Below are positions 1 through 9,551 of a stretch of 29,220 nucleotides of DNA, one piece after another. A program made the position numbers and the translations under genes. The DNA is taken from positions 1 through 29,220 of the forward strand of contig DASTOB010000157.1 in the NCBI GenBank assembly GCA_035720425.1. The letters run 5' to 3'. How positions within the stretch are numbered: position 1 is the first letter of the stretch; each line of letters starts with the position of its first letter. The DNA comes from DASTOB01 sp035720425 (GTDB lineage: Bacteria; Chloroflexota; Limnocylindria; Limnocylindrales; CSP1-4). Under the pieces are notes generated by a model. That model made no database searches. It saw only the letters and a program-made list of their open reading frames with translations, and was not told the DNA's origin.

Positions 1-227
1 CGTCCGCCGAGGCCGTCCGGCTCGTCCCGCCCGATCGCCTGCTCGTCGAGACGGACTCGCCGTTCCTCGCGCCACCCGGCGCGCCGCGCCGGCGCAACGA
101 GCCCGCGTGGGTGCGCGTCACATGGTCATGGGTGACCGATCGGCGCGACGAGACGCCGGAACCCGCGTCGGAGCGCCTCGTCCGCGCCTTCGACGCGACG
201 TTCCCGCGCGCCCGGGTGCGCTCGTGA
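1..227 (+). CDS. TatD-family metal-dependent hydrolase (3' end only)
   Basis: Only the last 74 residues are visible (frame 3); the gene begins outside the window. The fragment carries the TatD C-terminal signature ETDSPFLAP, whose Asp is a metal ligand in the TIM-barrel active site, followed by a basic stretch and RNEPAWV, matching the usual RNEP block. TatD proteins are cytoplasmic metal-dependent DNases/phosphoesterases of the amidohydrolase superfamily; this is family knowledge. After RNEP the tail is short and ends in a plausible C-terminal helix (ERLVRAFDATFP). The TGA stop shares one base with the ATG of the following lipoprotein gene (TGATG), so the two are probably co-transcribed and translationally coupled. 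TatD versus a close amidohydrolase paralogue cannot be decided from the fragment. Confidence 0.82.
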   Translation, partial: SAEAVRLVPPDRLLVETDSPFLAPPGAPRRRNEPAWVRVTWSWVTDRRDETPEPASERLVRAFDATFPRARVRS

Positions 228-775
228 TGCGCCGGCTCACCGCCATGCTCGTCGCAGCGGTCATCGCCGCGGGGTGTGCGTCGGCCCCGTCCCCGTCGCC
301 GAGTCCCACTCCGTCGCCGTCGCCGTCGGGTGCGGTGGTCTGCCCGATCGCCAACCAGTCCGGCCGGCTGCCGTCCGACCGACTCCTGTCGGCCGATGTC
401 GAGTCGACGACGGTGGCCGATCGGATCACGTTCCGCTTCGGCCCGCCGTCGGGGGTCATCGCTGCGTCGGAGGGCGTGCTCCGGGAGGTCCGGCCGCCGT
501 TCTTCGAGGGCGGCAGTGGCGAGGAGGTGACGGTCGCCGGCGATCGCTTCCTCGAGGTCCGCTTCGAGGGGCTGCTCCTGTACGACGAGAACGGCACGCC
601 GACCTATGAGGGGGAGCGGGATCGCCGGCTCGACCTGCCGGCCATCGTCGAGGTGGCGGTGACCGAGGAGTTCGAGGGGTACATGACGTGGATCGTCGGA
701 GTGCGCGGTCCCGGCTGCGTGTCGCTTGGCGCGGACCCGGGCGGCATCGTCACGCTCGACGTGCTCCACGGTTGA
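227..775 (+). CDS. AMIN-like-domain lipoprotein
   Basis: 182-residue predicted lipoprotein. The start at 227 overlaps the TatD stop and gives a standard signal: MRR, a hydrophobic core, then lipobox IAAGC with Cys16. A low-complexity Pro/Ser linker follows (PSPSPSPTPSPSPSG), then a compact beta-rich domain with blocks DRITFRFGPP, REVRPPFFEG, FLEVRFEGLLLYDENG and TWIVGVRGPGC. These resemble the AMIN-like beta-barrel domain of secreted actinobacterial and Chloroflexota proteins. Two Cys in the mature domain (near the linker and in GPGC) could form a disulfide. The protein is likely anchored on the outer face of the membrane; its ligand is unknown. An in-frame start further upstream at 107 is rejected because it would bury the signal peptide. 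Confidence 0.85.
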   Translation: MRRLTAMLVAAVIAAGCASAPSPSPSPTPSPSPSGAVVCPIANQSGRLPSDRLLSADVESTTVADRITFRFGPPSGVIAASEGVLREVRPPFFEGGSGEEVTVAGDRFLEVRFEGLLLYDENGTPTYEGERDRRLDLPAIVEVAVTEEFEGYMTWIVGVRGPGCVSLGADPGGIVTLDVLHG

Positions 776-1098
776 TCGGCCTGCGTTCGACCCCGGGTCC
801 TCGCGCTCGTGGCCGCCCTCGCCCGCTCGCCGGTTCGGCTGTCAACCGTCAACCTTCCACGTCATCGCGACACGTCGCCCTCGGCGATGGCCGGTCTGCC
901 GATTTGGGGAACGCTGGGCCGGGGACGGCCTGATCGCGAGCGCCGCCCGATCGAGCGTGGAGGTAGGGCTGCGAGCCGTCGAGCGATGGACCGGACCGAC
1001 CGAGTGACGGGTCCCTGTCGTCATGACGTGGAATCCTGGCCGGGAACGGCGATCGTGGCCGGGCGGGAGACGGAACCCCGGGCATCGCCAGGCACGGC
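776..1098. other. Non-coding gap before the heat-shock promoter
   Basis: About 320 bases between the lipoprotein stop and the groESL promoter. Both strands carry only Arg/Pro/Ser-rich reading frames without ribosome sites or recognisable motifs. No tRNA cloverleaf, clear terminator or repeat was found. Confidence 0.5.
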
Positions 1099-1128
1099 TT
1101 GACATCGGGAGGCGGCCCTTGCTATGTT
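1099..1128 (+). promoter_or_regulatory. groESL promoter (-35/-10)
   Basis: TTGACA (1099-1104), an 18-bp spacer and TATGTT (1123-1128). This is a near-consensus housekeeping promoter, the clearest two-box promoter in the window. The CIRCE operator begins 2 bp after the -10, so initiation falls inside the operator. Confidence 0.85.
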
Positions 1129-1130
1129 TC

Positions 1131-1157
1131 TTGGCACTCTCACACCGAGAGTGCCAA
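1131..1157 (+). promoter_or_regulatory. CIRCE element (HrcA operator)
   Basis: Perfect inverted repeat TTGGCACTC - N9 - GAGTGCCAA directly after the -10 box. It matches the CIRCE architecture (TTAGCACTC-N9-GAGTGCTAA) with one symmetrical A-to-G change per arm, so dyad symmetry is complete. From the family, HrcA binds here, represses groESL at normal temperature and is released on heat shock. hrcA is not in this window. Confidence 0.93.
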
Positions 1158-1259
1158 GCGACGCACGACCGCCGATTCGCGGGTGCGCGGCGCTTCACGA
1201 CACGAGGCGGGACGTCGCAGTGCCTTCCGGCACGCCGTCCCACACAGGTTCAGTTGTCC

Positions 1260-1281
1260 GACGGCGGGCAGAGCCGCCGTC
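1260..1281 (+). promoter_or_regulatory. Leader hairpin abutting the groES ribosome site
   Basis: GACGGCGG (1260-1267) pairs with CCGCCGTC (1274-1281) across a 6-nt loop. The stem ends exactly where the Shine-Dalgarno AGAGGAGGA (1282-1290) starts, in a roughly 160-nt leader. It could keep the ribosome site single-stranded or stabilise the mRNA; that role is inference. Confidence 0.5.
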
Positions 1282-1297
1282 AGAGGAGGAATGCGCG

Positions 1298-1612
1298 TTG
1301 GCCACCGCCACTGCAGTGTCGACCAAGCTCCGGCCGCTCGGCGACCGAGTCGTCATCCAGCCCACCCCGCGTGAGGAGATGACGAAGACCGGCATCGTCC
1401 TGCCGGACACCGCCAAGGAGAAGCCCCAGGAGGGCAAGGTCATCGCCGCCGGTCCGGGCGCCGTCCTCGACGACGGCAAGCGCGGCGCGATGGACGTCAA
1501 GAAGGGCGACAAGGTCCTCTACGCGAAGTACGCCGGGACCGAATTCAAAGTCGATGGCGAGGATCTCCTCATCGTCAGCCAGAAGGACATCCTCGCGATC
1601 GTCGAGGACTGA
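1298..1612 (+). CDS. groES: Co-chaperonin GroES (10 kDa, Cpn10)
   Basis: 104 residues, normal GroES length. GroES forms the heptameric lid of the GroEL folding chamber in the cytoplasm. Visible hallmarks are LRPLGDRVVIQP near the N-terminus, the mobile-loop region with TKTGIVLPDTAKEKPQEG that contacts GroEL, the roof-hairpin GPG turn, and the C-terminal GEDLLIVSQKDILAIVE strand. The start is TTG at 1298, 7 nt after a strong AGAGGAGGA site, giving MATATAVSTKLRPLGDR. ATG 1291 is out of frame, and an in-frame GTG at 1316 lacks a well-spaced ribosome site. It is the first gene of the CIRCE-controlled operon, with groEL 111 nt downstream. Confidence 0.97.
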   Translation: MATATAVSTKLRPLGDRVVIQPTPREEMTKTGIVLPDTAKEKPQEGKVIAAGPGAVLDDGKRGAMDVKKGDKVLYAKYAGTEFKVDGEDLLIVSQKDILAIVED

Positions 1613-1723
1613 CGGCGCGGCCGCTGACCGCCGCGCCCCGGACGGAGCGCTCGGCGGCCGGAGCGCCCGACGCGGCCACGGCTGAGGCAGCCACTCCACC
1701 AGGTTCCAGGAGGGACATTCGAA

Positions 1724-3349
<1,626 letters not shown>

Positions 3350-3372
3350 TCCCGCCGCTCCTTCGACGAACC

Positions 3373-3409
3373 GAACGGCCCCGGGCGCCACAGGCGCCCG
3401 GGGCCGTTC
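3373..3409 (+). terminator. groESL transcription terminator
   Basis: A perfect 17-bp GC-rich stem (3373-3389 with 3393-3409) and a 3-nt loop, starting 24 nt after the groEL stop. There is no T-run, as is common in high-GC genomes, but stem strength and position support a terminator. Confidence 0.85.
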
Positions 3410-3446
3410 CGATTCCGGAGCCGGGGGAACCCACGCGGGTCGGCGA

Positions 3447-3529
3447 GTCGGCGCCGACTGAGAATCGGGCCCGGCACGCTTGCCGAAGTCCTGAATTTGT
3501 CAGAACCGATCATCGGGCCAGCGTGCCGG
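3447..3529. repeat. Palindrome and inverted repeat upstream of the 3686 gene
   Basis: The groEL-3686 gap (3350-3685) holds the terminator, a perfect palindrome GTCGGCGCCGAC (3447-3458), and a 10-bp inverted repeat CCGGCACGCT (3471-3480) / AGCGTGCCGG (3520-3529). A third copy of CCGGCACGCT lies at 3659-3668, just before the ribosome site of the next gene. No convincing promoter boxes are seen. Protein-binding sites or mRNA structure are possible; function unknown. Confidence 0.4.
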
Positions 3530-3685
3530 CGGTCGATCCGAGCCAGGTCTGATGGTCACCGCGTCGGCGATCTCGATACCGGCCGATCGAGCCGGATCAT
3601 TGCGACTCTCCACGCAGGCGTTCCGGCACTGGCGCCATGACGAGCAGCGGCGCACGCTCCGGCACGCTGACGAGGAGGTGCCGTC

Positions 3686-4603
3686 ATGGCCCGCGTGGCA
3701 TCGCCGCCCCGATCGAATTGGAAGCGGGCCCCGGTCGTGGGCCTGATCGCGCTGGCAGGCGCGGGCATCGCGCTTGTCGGCGGATACGTCGCGCTCACAG
3801 CGATCGGCGTGCCGACCGCGACCGAGTCGTCCCCGTCGGCGACCGCACCCGCGTCGCCGACCGCTCCCGCTGCTGCCGAGGGCATCGAGGTCGACGGGCT
3901 CGTGACCGTCGCGGGCGTCGGACTGCCGGTGATGGAGGCGCCGTCCTTCCTCGTAACCGGCGTCGGGACCCTGCCGCCCAGCCAGCCGGCGATCGTCGTC
4001 GCCGGCCCCGTGAACCGCGAGGGGCTGAACTGGTACCTGCTCAGCGGTCTCGGTCTCCCTCCGAACAGCGGGTGCGAGGAGCCCTTCTCGATCGCGGATT
4101 GCCCGGCCTGGATTGGCTGGGCGCCCGCCTCGACCGGCACGGCCGTGCTCACGGCGCTCGAGCAGCCCGCCTGTCCCGACCTGTCCAGCTACGAGTCCTT
4201 CGCCGTCCAGACGCCGATCATGCAGCTCGTGTGCGCGCGGGGAAGGACCGTCACGCTCACCGCCTGGTGGCCCGGCCGGTCGCCGTTCGACACCTGCATC
4301 GACTCGCCACCCGGCGTGGACTGGTTGTACTGCGCCCGCGCCCTCGGGGGCTGGCTTGCGCCGTCACCAGACCGGGTCGGGCAACAGGCCGTCGGCCTCG
4401 CCGTCGATCCGGCCTCCGGCGTCGTCCTGCCGGAGCCCGATCGGTGGGTGGAGGTCACCGGTCACGTCGACGATCCCGCCGCGGCGGCGTGCCGCGTCGT
4501 GCCCGGCGCCCCCGACAACGAGCGCGCCGCCTGGGACCAGGTTCTCCGGTGCCGCTCAACCCTCGTCGTCGAGTCGATGGTCGAGGTGCCCGCGCCCGAC
4601 TGA
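3686..4603 (+). CDS. Secreted/membrane-anchored protein of unknown function
   Basis: 305 residues, no family recognised. A basic N-terminus is followed by one hydrophobic helix (about residues 18-40) and an Ala/Ser/Thr/Pro linker, so the rest is probably extracytoplasmic. The body has an OB-like opening (GIEVDGLVTVAGVGLPVMEAPSF), repeated W/G/P-rich strands and at least eight Cys (for example GCEEPF, IADCPAW, DTCIDSPP, LYCAR, AACRV, LRCRS), suggesting disulfide bonding. It ends in a beta strand (STLVVESMVEV). The start is well supported: AGGAGG at 3673-3678, 7 nt before ATG. The gene stands alone between the groEL terminator and the MFS gene. Confidence 0.8.
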   Translation: MARVASPPRSNWKRAPVVGLIALAGAGIALVGGYVALTAIGVPTATESSPSATAPASPTAPAAAEGIEVDGLVTVAGVGLPVMEAPSFLVTGVGTLPPSQPAIVVAGPVNREGLNWYLLSGLGLPPNSGCEEPFSIADCPAWIGWAPASTGTAVLTALEQPACPDLSSYESFAVQTPIMQLVCARGRTVTLTAWWPGRSPFDTCIDSPPGVDWLYCARALGGWLAPSPDRVGQQAVGLAVDPASGVVLPEPDRWVEVTGHVDDPAAAACRVVPGAPDNERAAWDQVLRCRSTLVVESMVEVPAPD

Positions 4604-4685
4604 CGCAATCGCGGCTGCCGGCGCCTCATCGAAGTGGCGCGGCGTTCTCTTCGGCGTGGCCGAGCAGATCGCCGCCCGGACCCGC

Positions 4686-4691
4686 TACCGT
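4686..4691 (+). promoter_or_regulatory. -10-like box of the MFS gene (leaderless start)
   Basis: TACCGT, 8 nt before ATG 4700, with no Shine-Dalgarno sequence between. It fits the TANNNT-N6-8-start pattern shared by eight genes here. Confidence 0.5.
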
Positions 4692-4699
4692 GTGTGCCG

Positions 4700-5920
4700 A
4701 TGCATACCGCGCCACCCGGGACGCCGTCGGCCACGGTCAGCCCGCGCTCACTGTTCTGGTTGCTCGTCGCCTTCGCGGTGACCCACGCGGCAACGAACCT
4801 CGTCCGCCCGATGGTCAGCTACCGCGCCCTCCAGCTCGGCGTGCCACCGGAGGGTCTCGGGCTCCTCGCGGCGTCGTTCTCGCTCGCGCCGCTCGTCGTC
4901 GCCCTGTCGATCGGCCGGCTCGTCGATCGGCGCGGAGAGATGCTGTTCGTGCTCGGCGGGACGGCCGTCATGGCGGCGTCGACGTTCCTCATCGCGATCG
5001 CCGCCAACGTCGCCCTCCTTACGCTCGGCTACGCACTCGTCGGCCTCGGGCACCTGGTCATGGTCGTCGGGACGCAGTCGCTCGTCGCCCGCGGCAGCGC
5101 CACGGCCGGCTACGACCGGGCATTCGGCCACCTGTCGTTCTCCGCGTCGGTCGGCCAGCTGTCGGGACCCGCGATCGCCGGCCTCATCGCCGGCCAGGGC
5201 TCGCCCGACGAGACGGTCCGGGCGATCGTCGTCGCCGGCTTTCTGAGCCTTGCCGGCCTGCCGCTCATCCTCGCGATCCGGGCGCCGCGCGCCGTTCGGC
5301 TGGCGGGCGCTGGCGAGACGGGCGCCCGCCTTCCGCTCAGCTCGATCCTTCGGCAGCCGGGCATCGTCCGGGCGATCCTCGTGAGCACGACCGTCCTGTC
5401 GGCGATCGACATCGTCGTCGTCTACATGCCCGCCCTCGGCGAGGAGCGTGGCTGGGCGGCGAGCCTCGTCGGCGGCCTGCTCGCCGCCCGGGCCGGCGCG
5501 TCGATGGTGTCGCGCCTGTTCATCGGCCGCCTGTCCGACCGGTTCGGGCGCCGGCTCCTCCTGATCGGCAGCATGTCCGTGTCGGCTGTCGCGCTCGTCG
5601 CGCTCCCGTTCGCGCCGTCGGCCGAGGCGACGTTTGTCGTCATGATCGCGGCGGGTCTCGGGCTCGGCATCGGCCAGCCGCTCACGATGTCGTGGGTCGC
5701 CGCCGAGGCGTCGCCGGGCACCCGGGCCACCGCGCTGTCGGTCCGGCTCATGGGAAATCGTGTCGGGCAGATCGCCCTTCCGGTGTTCGCCGGGTCGGTC
5801 GCCGCGTTCGCTGGGGCGGGGGGCGTCCTCGCCGGCACCGGCGTGATCGTCGGGATCAGCCTCGCCCTCGTGTCGGGCGGCCTGGCATCCCGCCCTCGGC
5901 GGACCGCGGAACCCGAGTAA
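4700..5920 (+). CDS. Major facilitator superfamily (MFS) transporter
   Basis: 406 residues with about 12 hydrophobic segments in two six-helix halves. Both halves carry the cytoplasmic MFS motif A: GRLVDRRGEML after helix 2 and GRLSDRFGRRLLL in the second half. The first half also has helix-rich GHLVMVVGTQSL and the second LGLGIGQPLTMSW. MFS proteins are proton-coupled or facilitated permeases; drug-efflux-type members look like this, but the substrate cannot be read from sequence. Start ATG 4700 (MHTAPPG) is preferred over an in-frame upstream ATG at 4634 because it sits 8 nt after a -10-like box and removes an Arg-rich non-membrane stretch. pcrA starts 35 nt after the stop. Confidence 0.9.
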   Translation: MHTAPPGTPSATVSPRSLFWLLVAFAVTHAATNLVRPMVSYRALQLGVPPEGLGLLAASFSLAPLVVALSIGRLVDRRGEMLFVLGGTAVMAASTFLIAIAANVALLTLGYALVGLGHLVMVVGTQSLVARGSATAGYDRAFGHLSFSASVGQLSGPAIAGLIAGQGSPDETVRAIVVAGFLSLAGLPLILAIRAPRAVRLAGAGETGARLPLSSILRQPGIVRAILVSTTVLSAIDIVVVYMPALGEERGWAASLVGGLLAARAGASMVSRLFIGRLSDRFGRRLLLIGSMSVSAVALVALPFAPSAEATFVVMIAAGLGLGIGQPLTMSWVAAEASPGTRATALSVRLMGNRVGQIALPVFAGSVAAFAGAGGVLAGTGVIVGISLALVSGGLASRPRRTAEPE

Positions 5921-5942
5921 GGACCGGCGAAGAGCGCCGACC

Positions 5943-5948
5943 TACAAT
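5943..5948 (+). promoter_or_regulatory. -10 box of pcrA (leaderless start)
   Basis: TACAAT, close to the TATAAT consensus, 6 nt before GTG 5955 with no ribosome site. Transcription would start at or next to the GTG. No good -35 is seen. Confidence 0.6.
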
Positions 5949-5954
5949 GCCGGG

Positions 5955-8645
5955 GTGAGTCCCACCGCCCGCCGCGGCACCCGCCGCACGCTCGCCGACG
6001 ACGCCTCCGACGCCGTCGGGACGCGGTTCGAGGAGGCGCCGCCGGAGCCCGCGGACGGTGCCGCGATGCCCGACGAGCCGGACTGGCTCCGCGCGGCGGA
6101 CTCGTCCGCTCCCGCGGCCACCGATCCCGCGACACCCGCCGCGCCCGCCCTCGATCCGACCGCCCTCGCCGCCGCGCGTCGGGCCCGCGAGGCCGCGATC
6201 GAGGAGCGCAAGGCCCAGATCCTTCGCCGGCTCAACCCGGAGCAGGCCCGCGCGGTGACGACCACGGACGGCCCGCTCCTCATCCTCGCCGGCGCCGGGT
6301 CCGGCAAGACCCGCGTCCTCGCCCACCGGATCGCCTGGCTCGTCGGGGTCGCCGGCATTCGGCCGTGGCAGATCCTCGCCGTGACGTTCACGAACCGGGC
6401 GGCGGGTGAGCTGCGCGAGCGGATCGTCGGGCTCGTGGGTGAGGAGGCCGGGCGCGAGGTCCAGGCCGGCACATTCCATGCGCTCTGCGCGCGGGTCCTC
6501 CGCCGCGACGGGGAGGCGATCGGGATCGACCGCCGCTTCGTGATCTACGACACGGACGATCAGCAGTCGCTCATGAAGCAGCTCCTGCGGGACGAGGACC
6601 TGCCGCTGACCGGCGAGTTCCGGCCGAGCGCCGTTCTCGGCGCGATCAGCCGCGCGAAGAACGAGATGCTGTCGCCGGCGTTCCTCGCCGAGAACGCCGT
6701 CAACCGCCACGAGCGGATCGTCGCCCGCCTTGCCGTGCGCTACCAGGAGCGCCTTCGCACGGCCGGCGCGCTCGACTTCGACGACCTGCTCCTCGAGGCC
6801 GTCCGCCTGTTCGAGGAGGCACCCGACGCCCTTGCCCGCTACCAGGATCGCTGGCGCTATCTCCACGTCGACGAGTACCAGGACACGAATCGGCCGCAGT
6901 ACCTGTGGATCCGGGCGCTCGCCGCGCGCTACGGCAACCTCGCCGTCGTCGGTGACGATGACCAGTCGATCTACCGCTGGCGCGGCGCGGACCTGCGGAA
7001 CATCCTCGACTTCGAGCGCGACTGGCCGAACGCGACCGTCGTCAAGCTCGAGCAGAACTACCGCTCGACCCAGCTCATCCTCGACGCCGCCCACGCGGTC
7101 GTGTCGCGCAACTCGGAGCGGACCGACAAGAAGCTGTGGACCGAGAACGCAGGCGGTCGGGCGATCCAGCGCTTCGAGGCCTACAACGAGGAGGAGGAGG
7201 CGGAGTGGATCGCCCGCCAGGTCGAGGGCTTGGTCGGCGGGCGCGGCTCTGCCCTGACGCGGCGCGCCGACGACGAGGAGGGCGCCGTTCGAGCCCAGGA
7301 TGTCGCGGTCATGTACCGGATGAACGCCCAGTCCCGGGCGATCGAGGAGGCGTTCCTCCGCTACGGGATTCGCTACCAGCTCGTCGGCGGAACGCGGTTC
7401 TACAGCCGGCGCGAGGTGAAGGACGCTCTCGCGTACCTGCGAATCCTCCGCTCCGACACGGACGTCGTGAGCTTCGAGCGGATCATCAACGTACCGGCAC
7501 GGGCGATCGGCGAGAAGACGCTCGAGACGCTGCGGGCGGTCGCGGCGCGCGAGGGGTTGACGACGTGGGAGGCGATCGAACGCGCCGCACGGGGTGAGGT
7601 CGAGGAGCTCGGCGGGCGGGCCCGGTCGTCGCTGGCCGACTTCGCCGCGCTCGTCCGACGCCTCCGCACGCGGATCGGCGTGCTCCCGCTGCCCGAGCTG
7701 CTCGACGACGTGCTCGAGCAGTCCGGCTATCGGGCGATGCTGGCCGACGGGTCGGAGGAGGGCGAGGATCGCTGGGCGAACCTGCTCGAGCTGCGCTCCG
7801 TGACGACTCGCTATGACGACCTGTCGCCGGAGGACGCGCTCGACCGGCTGCTCGAGGAAACCGCTCTCGTGGCCGACCAGGACACGTACGAAGGCGGGGC
7901 CGACTCCGTAACCCTCATCACCCTCCACGCGGCGAAGGGCCTTGAGTTTCCGGTCGTGTTCATCGCCGGGCTCGAGGAGGGCGTGTTCCCGCACAGCCGC
8001 GCGCTCGACGACGAGAAGGAGCTCGAGGAGGAACGCCGGCTCGCCTACGTCGGAATGACCCGGGCGAAGCGGCGGCTGTACCTGTCGCACGCCTGGCGGC
8101 GCGCGACGTGGGGGATGGGCCAGGCGTCCGTGCCGTCGCGGTTCCTGCTCGAGATCCCGGCGGAACTCATGGAGGGGCCGCAGCTCGCGGGGCCCGGCGA
8201 CGAGGCCGACGGACCGCTCGATCTCGACCTCGTCTTCGGGACGCGCCGGGCGACCCGCTTCGGGACGCCGATCCGGGCCGGCGGCGGGGCGTTCCGGCAG
8301 GGGAGCGGCCGCCCGGGGGCGCCCGCAGCCGGTGAGTCCTTCAAGCCCTCGCGCGACCTCGCCGCCCGACGCGATGCCTTCGCCGGCGGCGCCCGATCCG
8401 GAACGCTCGGCGGCGAGGCGACCGTCTCGGCGGAGTCGTCGGCCCGACCCACCCGCCCGATCATCCCCGGGGAGCGCCGCTTCCGCGACGGCGACCGCGT
8501 CCGGCACGCGCGCTGGGGCGACGGGATCGTCGTGATGTCCAAGCTCACCCGGTCCGACGAGGAGGTCACCGTCGCCTTCCGTGACGCCTCCATCGGCCGC
8601 AAGACGATGCTCGCGTCGCTCGCCAACCTCGACATCATCGGCTGA
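5955..8645 (+). CDS. pcrA: ATP-dependent 3'-5' DNA helicase PcrA/UvrD
   Basis: 896 residues, longer than the usual ~730 because of about 85 extra Ala/Pro-rich N-terminal residues. It is a superfamily 1A helicase that unwinds DNA in nucleotide-excision and mismatch repair and clears RecA or RNA polymerase. All helicase motifs are visible: Q-motif LNPEQARAV, Walker A GAGSGKT (113-119), TFTNRAAGELRER (Ia), VDEYQDTN (II), GDDDQSIYRWRGA (III), LEQNYRST (IV), TLHAAKGLEFPVVF (V) and YVGMTRAKRRL (VI). The C-terminus (GDRVRHARWGDGIVV to the end) is the Tudor-like domain found in PcrA/UvrD. GTG start follows TACAAT by 6 nt. The region before the Tudor domain is Gly/Arg/Ala-rich and probably disordered. 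Confidence 0.96.
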   Translation: MSPTARRGTRRTLADDASDAVGTRFEEAPPEPADGAAMPDEPDWLRAADSSAPAATDPATPAAPALDPTALAAARRAREAAIEERKAQILRRLNPEQARAVTTTDGPLLILAGAGSGKTRVLAHRIAWLVGVAGIRPWQILAVTFTNRAAGELRERIVGLVGEEAGREVQAGTFHALCARVLRRDGEAIGIDRRFVIYDTDDQQSLMKQLLRDEDLPLTGEFRPSAVLGAISRAKNEMLSPAFLAENAVNRHERIVARLAVRYQERLRTAGALDFDDLLLEAVRLFEEAPDALARYQDRWRYLHVDEYQDTNRPQYLWIRALAARYGNLAVVGDDDQSIYRWRGADLRNILDFERDWPNATVVKLEQNYRSTQLILDAAHAVVSRNSERTDKKLWTENAGGRAIQRFEAYNEEEEAEWIARQVEGLVGGRGSALTRRADDEEGAVRAQDVAVMYRMNAQSRAIEEAFLRYGIRYQLVGGTRFYSRREVKDALAYLRILRSDTDVVSFERIINVPARAIGEKTLETLRAVAAREGLTTWEAIERAARGEVEELGGRARSSLADFAALVRRLRTRIGVLPLPELLDDVLEQSGYRAMLADGSEEGEDRWANLLELRSVTTRYDDLSPEDALDRLLEETALVADQDTYEGGADSVTLITLHAAKGLEFPVVFIAGLEEGVFPHSRALDDEKELEEERRLAYVGMTRAKRRLYLSHAWRRATWGMGQASVPSRFLLEIPAELMEGPQLAGPGDEADGPLDLDLVFGTRRATRFGTPIRAGGGAFRQGSGRPGAPAAGESFKPSRDLAARRDAFAGGARSGTLGGEATVSAESSARPTRPIIPGERRFRDGDRVRHARWGDGIVVMSKLTRSDEEVTVAFRDASIGRKTMLASLANLDIIG

Positions 8646-8658
8646 CCCGAGTACGCCT

Positions 8659-8696
8659 CGGTTGAGCGCCGGTTGAGCCGTGGGTGAGCGCCGATC
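8659..8696 (+). repeat. 11-bp triple tandem repeat / left flanking repeat
   Basis: GGTTGAGCGCC (8660-8670), GGTTGAGCCGT (8671-8681) and GGGTGAGCGCC (8682-8692) run in tandem, about 40 bp before the HTH gene and right after pcrA. The block 8659-8696 resembles 9552-9588 downstream of the same gene, including an exact shared 11-mer GTTGAGCGCCG (8661-8671 and 9554-9564). Helically phased direct repeats before an HTH gene could be operator sites; inference. Confidence 0.55.
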
Positions 8697-8732
8697 AAGC
8701 CGCAGAAGAGCGGTTTCAATCACCATGGCGCC

Positions 8733-9473
8733 ATGGATGGCGTGCGCTTCGGAAGACAGATCCGCGCGCTTCGCCGGCGTCGGCGCTGGCGTCAGGACGA
8801 TCTCGCCGAGGCGTCGGGCGTCTCGAGAGGCGTCGTCGCCAGGATCGAGCAGGGCTTCGGAGACCGGGTGACGGTTGCGACGCTCGAACGTGTCGCGCAA
8901 CCGCTCGGAGCGCGCCTGACGTGTCGGCTCGACTGGCACGGTGAGGCGCTCGACCGGTTGCTCGACGCGGACCATGCGGCGATCGTCGAGCAGGTCGTGC
9001 GAATCCTTGCCGCCGATGGTTGGCTCTACGCGACCGAAGTCTCGTTCAGCATTTTCGGGGAACGCGGCTCGATCGACATCCTCGCCTTCCATCCGGTCGA
9101 ACGGATCGTCCTCGTCATCGAGGTCAAGAGCGTGATGCCGGCCGTGCAGGCGACGTTCACGACGCTCGATCGGAAGGTGCGGCTGCCGCTCGACATCGCC
9201 CGCGAGCGTGGCTGGGTCGGCCGATCCGTCGGACGTCTGCTCGTGGTGCGCGAGGACCGGACCGCGCGCCGCAGAGTCGCCGAGCACGAAATGACGTTCC
9301 GGAACGCGCTGCCGGACCGATCCCGTGCGGTGCGGCGCTGGCTCGCGCGGCCGACGAGCGTGCATCCGTTGGCCGGACTGTGGTTCCTGACACCCGACAC
9401 TCAGGCGGTCGCTCGACAGCGGGTGCGGCGGACGGACCGCGGTCCCAAGCGTGGACCCGCCGATCGTTCTTGA
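8733..9473 (+). CDS. XRE-type HTH protein fused to a PD-(D/E)XK nuclease-like domain
   Basis: 246 residues. Residues about 6-65 form a Cro/C1 helix-turn-helix (FGRQIRALRRRRRWRQDDLA, SGVSRGVVARIEQG). Residues about 80-205 look like a restriction-endonuclease fold: E102 in ATEVSF, D115 in GSIDILAF, E130 and K132 in LVIEVKS, plus Q139 and K148. This is the E-D-ExK metal-site pattern of PD-(D/E)XK proteins. It could cut DNA, or be a transcription factor with a degenerate nuclease domain; no function is proven. The last ~25 residues (from TPDTQAVARQ) overlap an interspersed repeat and look added on. ATG 8733 is preceded by CACCAT at 6 nt, a weak match to the leaderless pattern. It lies between pcrA and ligA with similar repeats on both sides. 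Confidence 0.8.
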   Translation: MDGVRFGRQIRALRRRRRWRQDDLAEASGVSRGVVARIEQGFGDRVTVATLERVAQPLGARLTCRLDWHGEALDRLLDADHAAIVEQVVRILAADGWLYATEVSFSIFGERGSIDILAFHPVERIVLVIEVKSVMPAVQATFTTLDRKVRLPLDIARERGWVGRSVGRLLVVREDRTARRRVAEHEMTFRNALPDRSRAVRRWLARPTSVHPLAGLWFLTPDTQAVARQRVRRTDRGPKRGPADRS

Positions 9474-9551
9474 CGGGTGATCTCCAGGCGATCGTGTGGC
9501 GGGTACCAGCTGACTACCGACCGGCTCAGTGTCGAGTGACGGGAACGGGGT
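9391..9551 (+). repeat. Interspersed repeat, locus 1 (two diverged units)
   Basis: Unit A begins inside the 3' end of the HTH/nuclease gene; its ACTCAGGCGGTCGCT (9399-9413) is identical to the complement of 20194-20208. Unit B (about 9479-9551) has CCAGGCGAT and a block at 9519-9551 that matches the complement of 20055-20087 at 24 of 33 positions. Seven of the nine mismatches fall every third base. Read as codons, the block gives DRLSVE-stop-RERG here against DRLGVEWQERG at locus 2. Confidence 0.65.
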
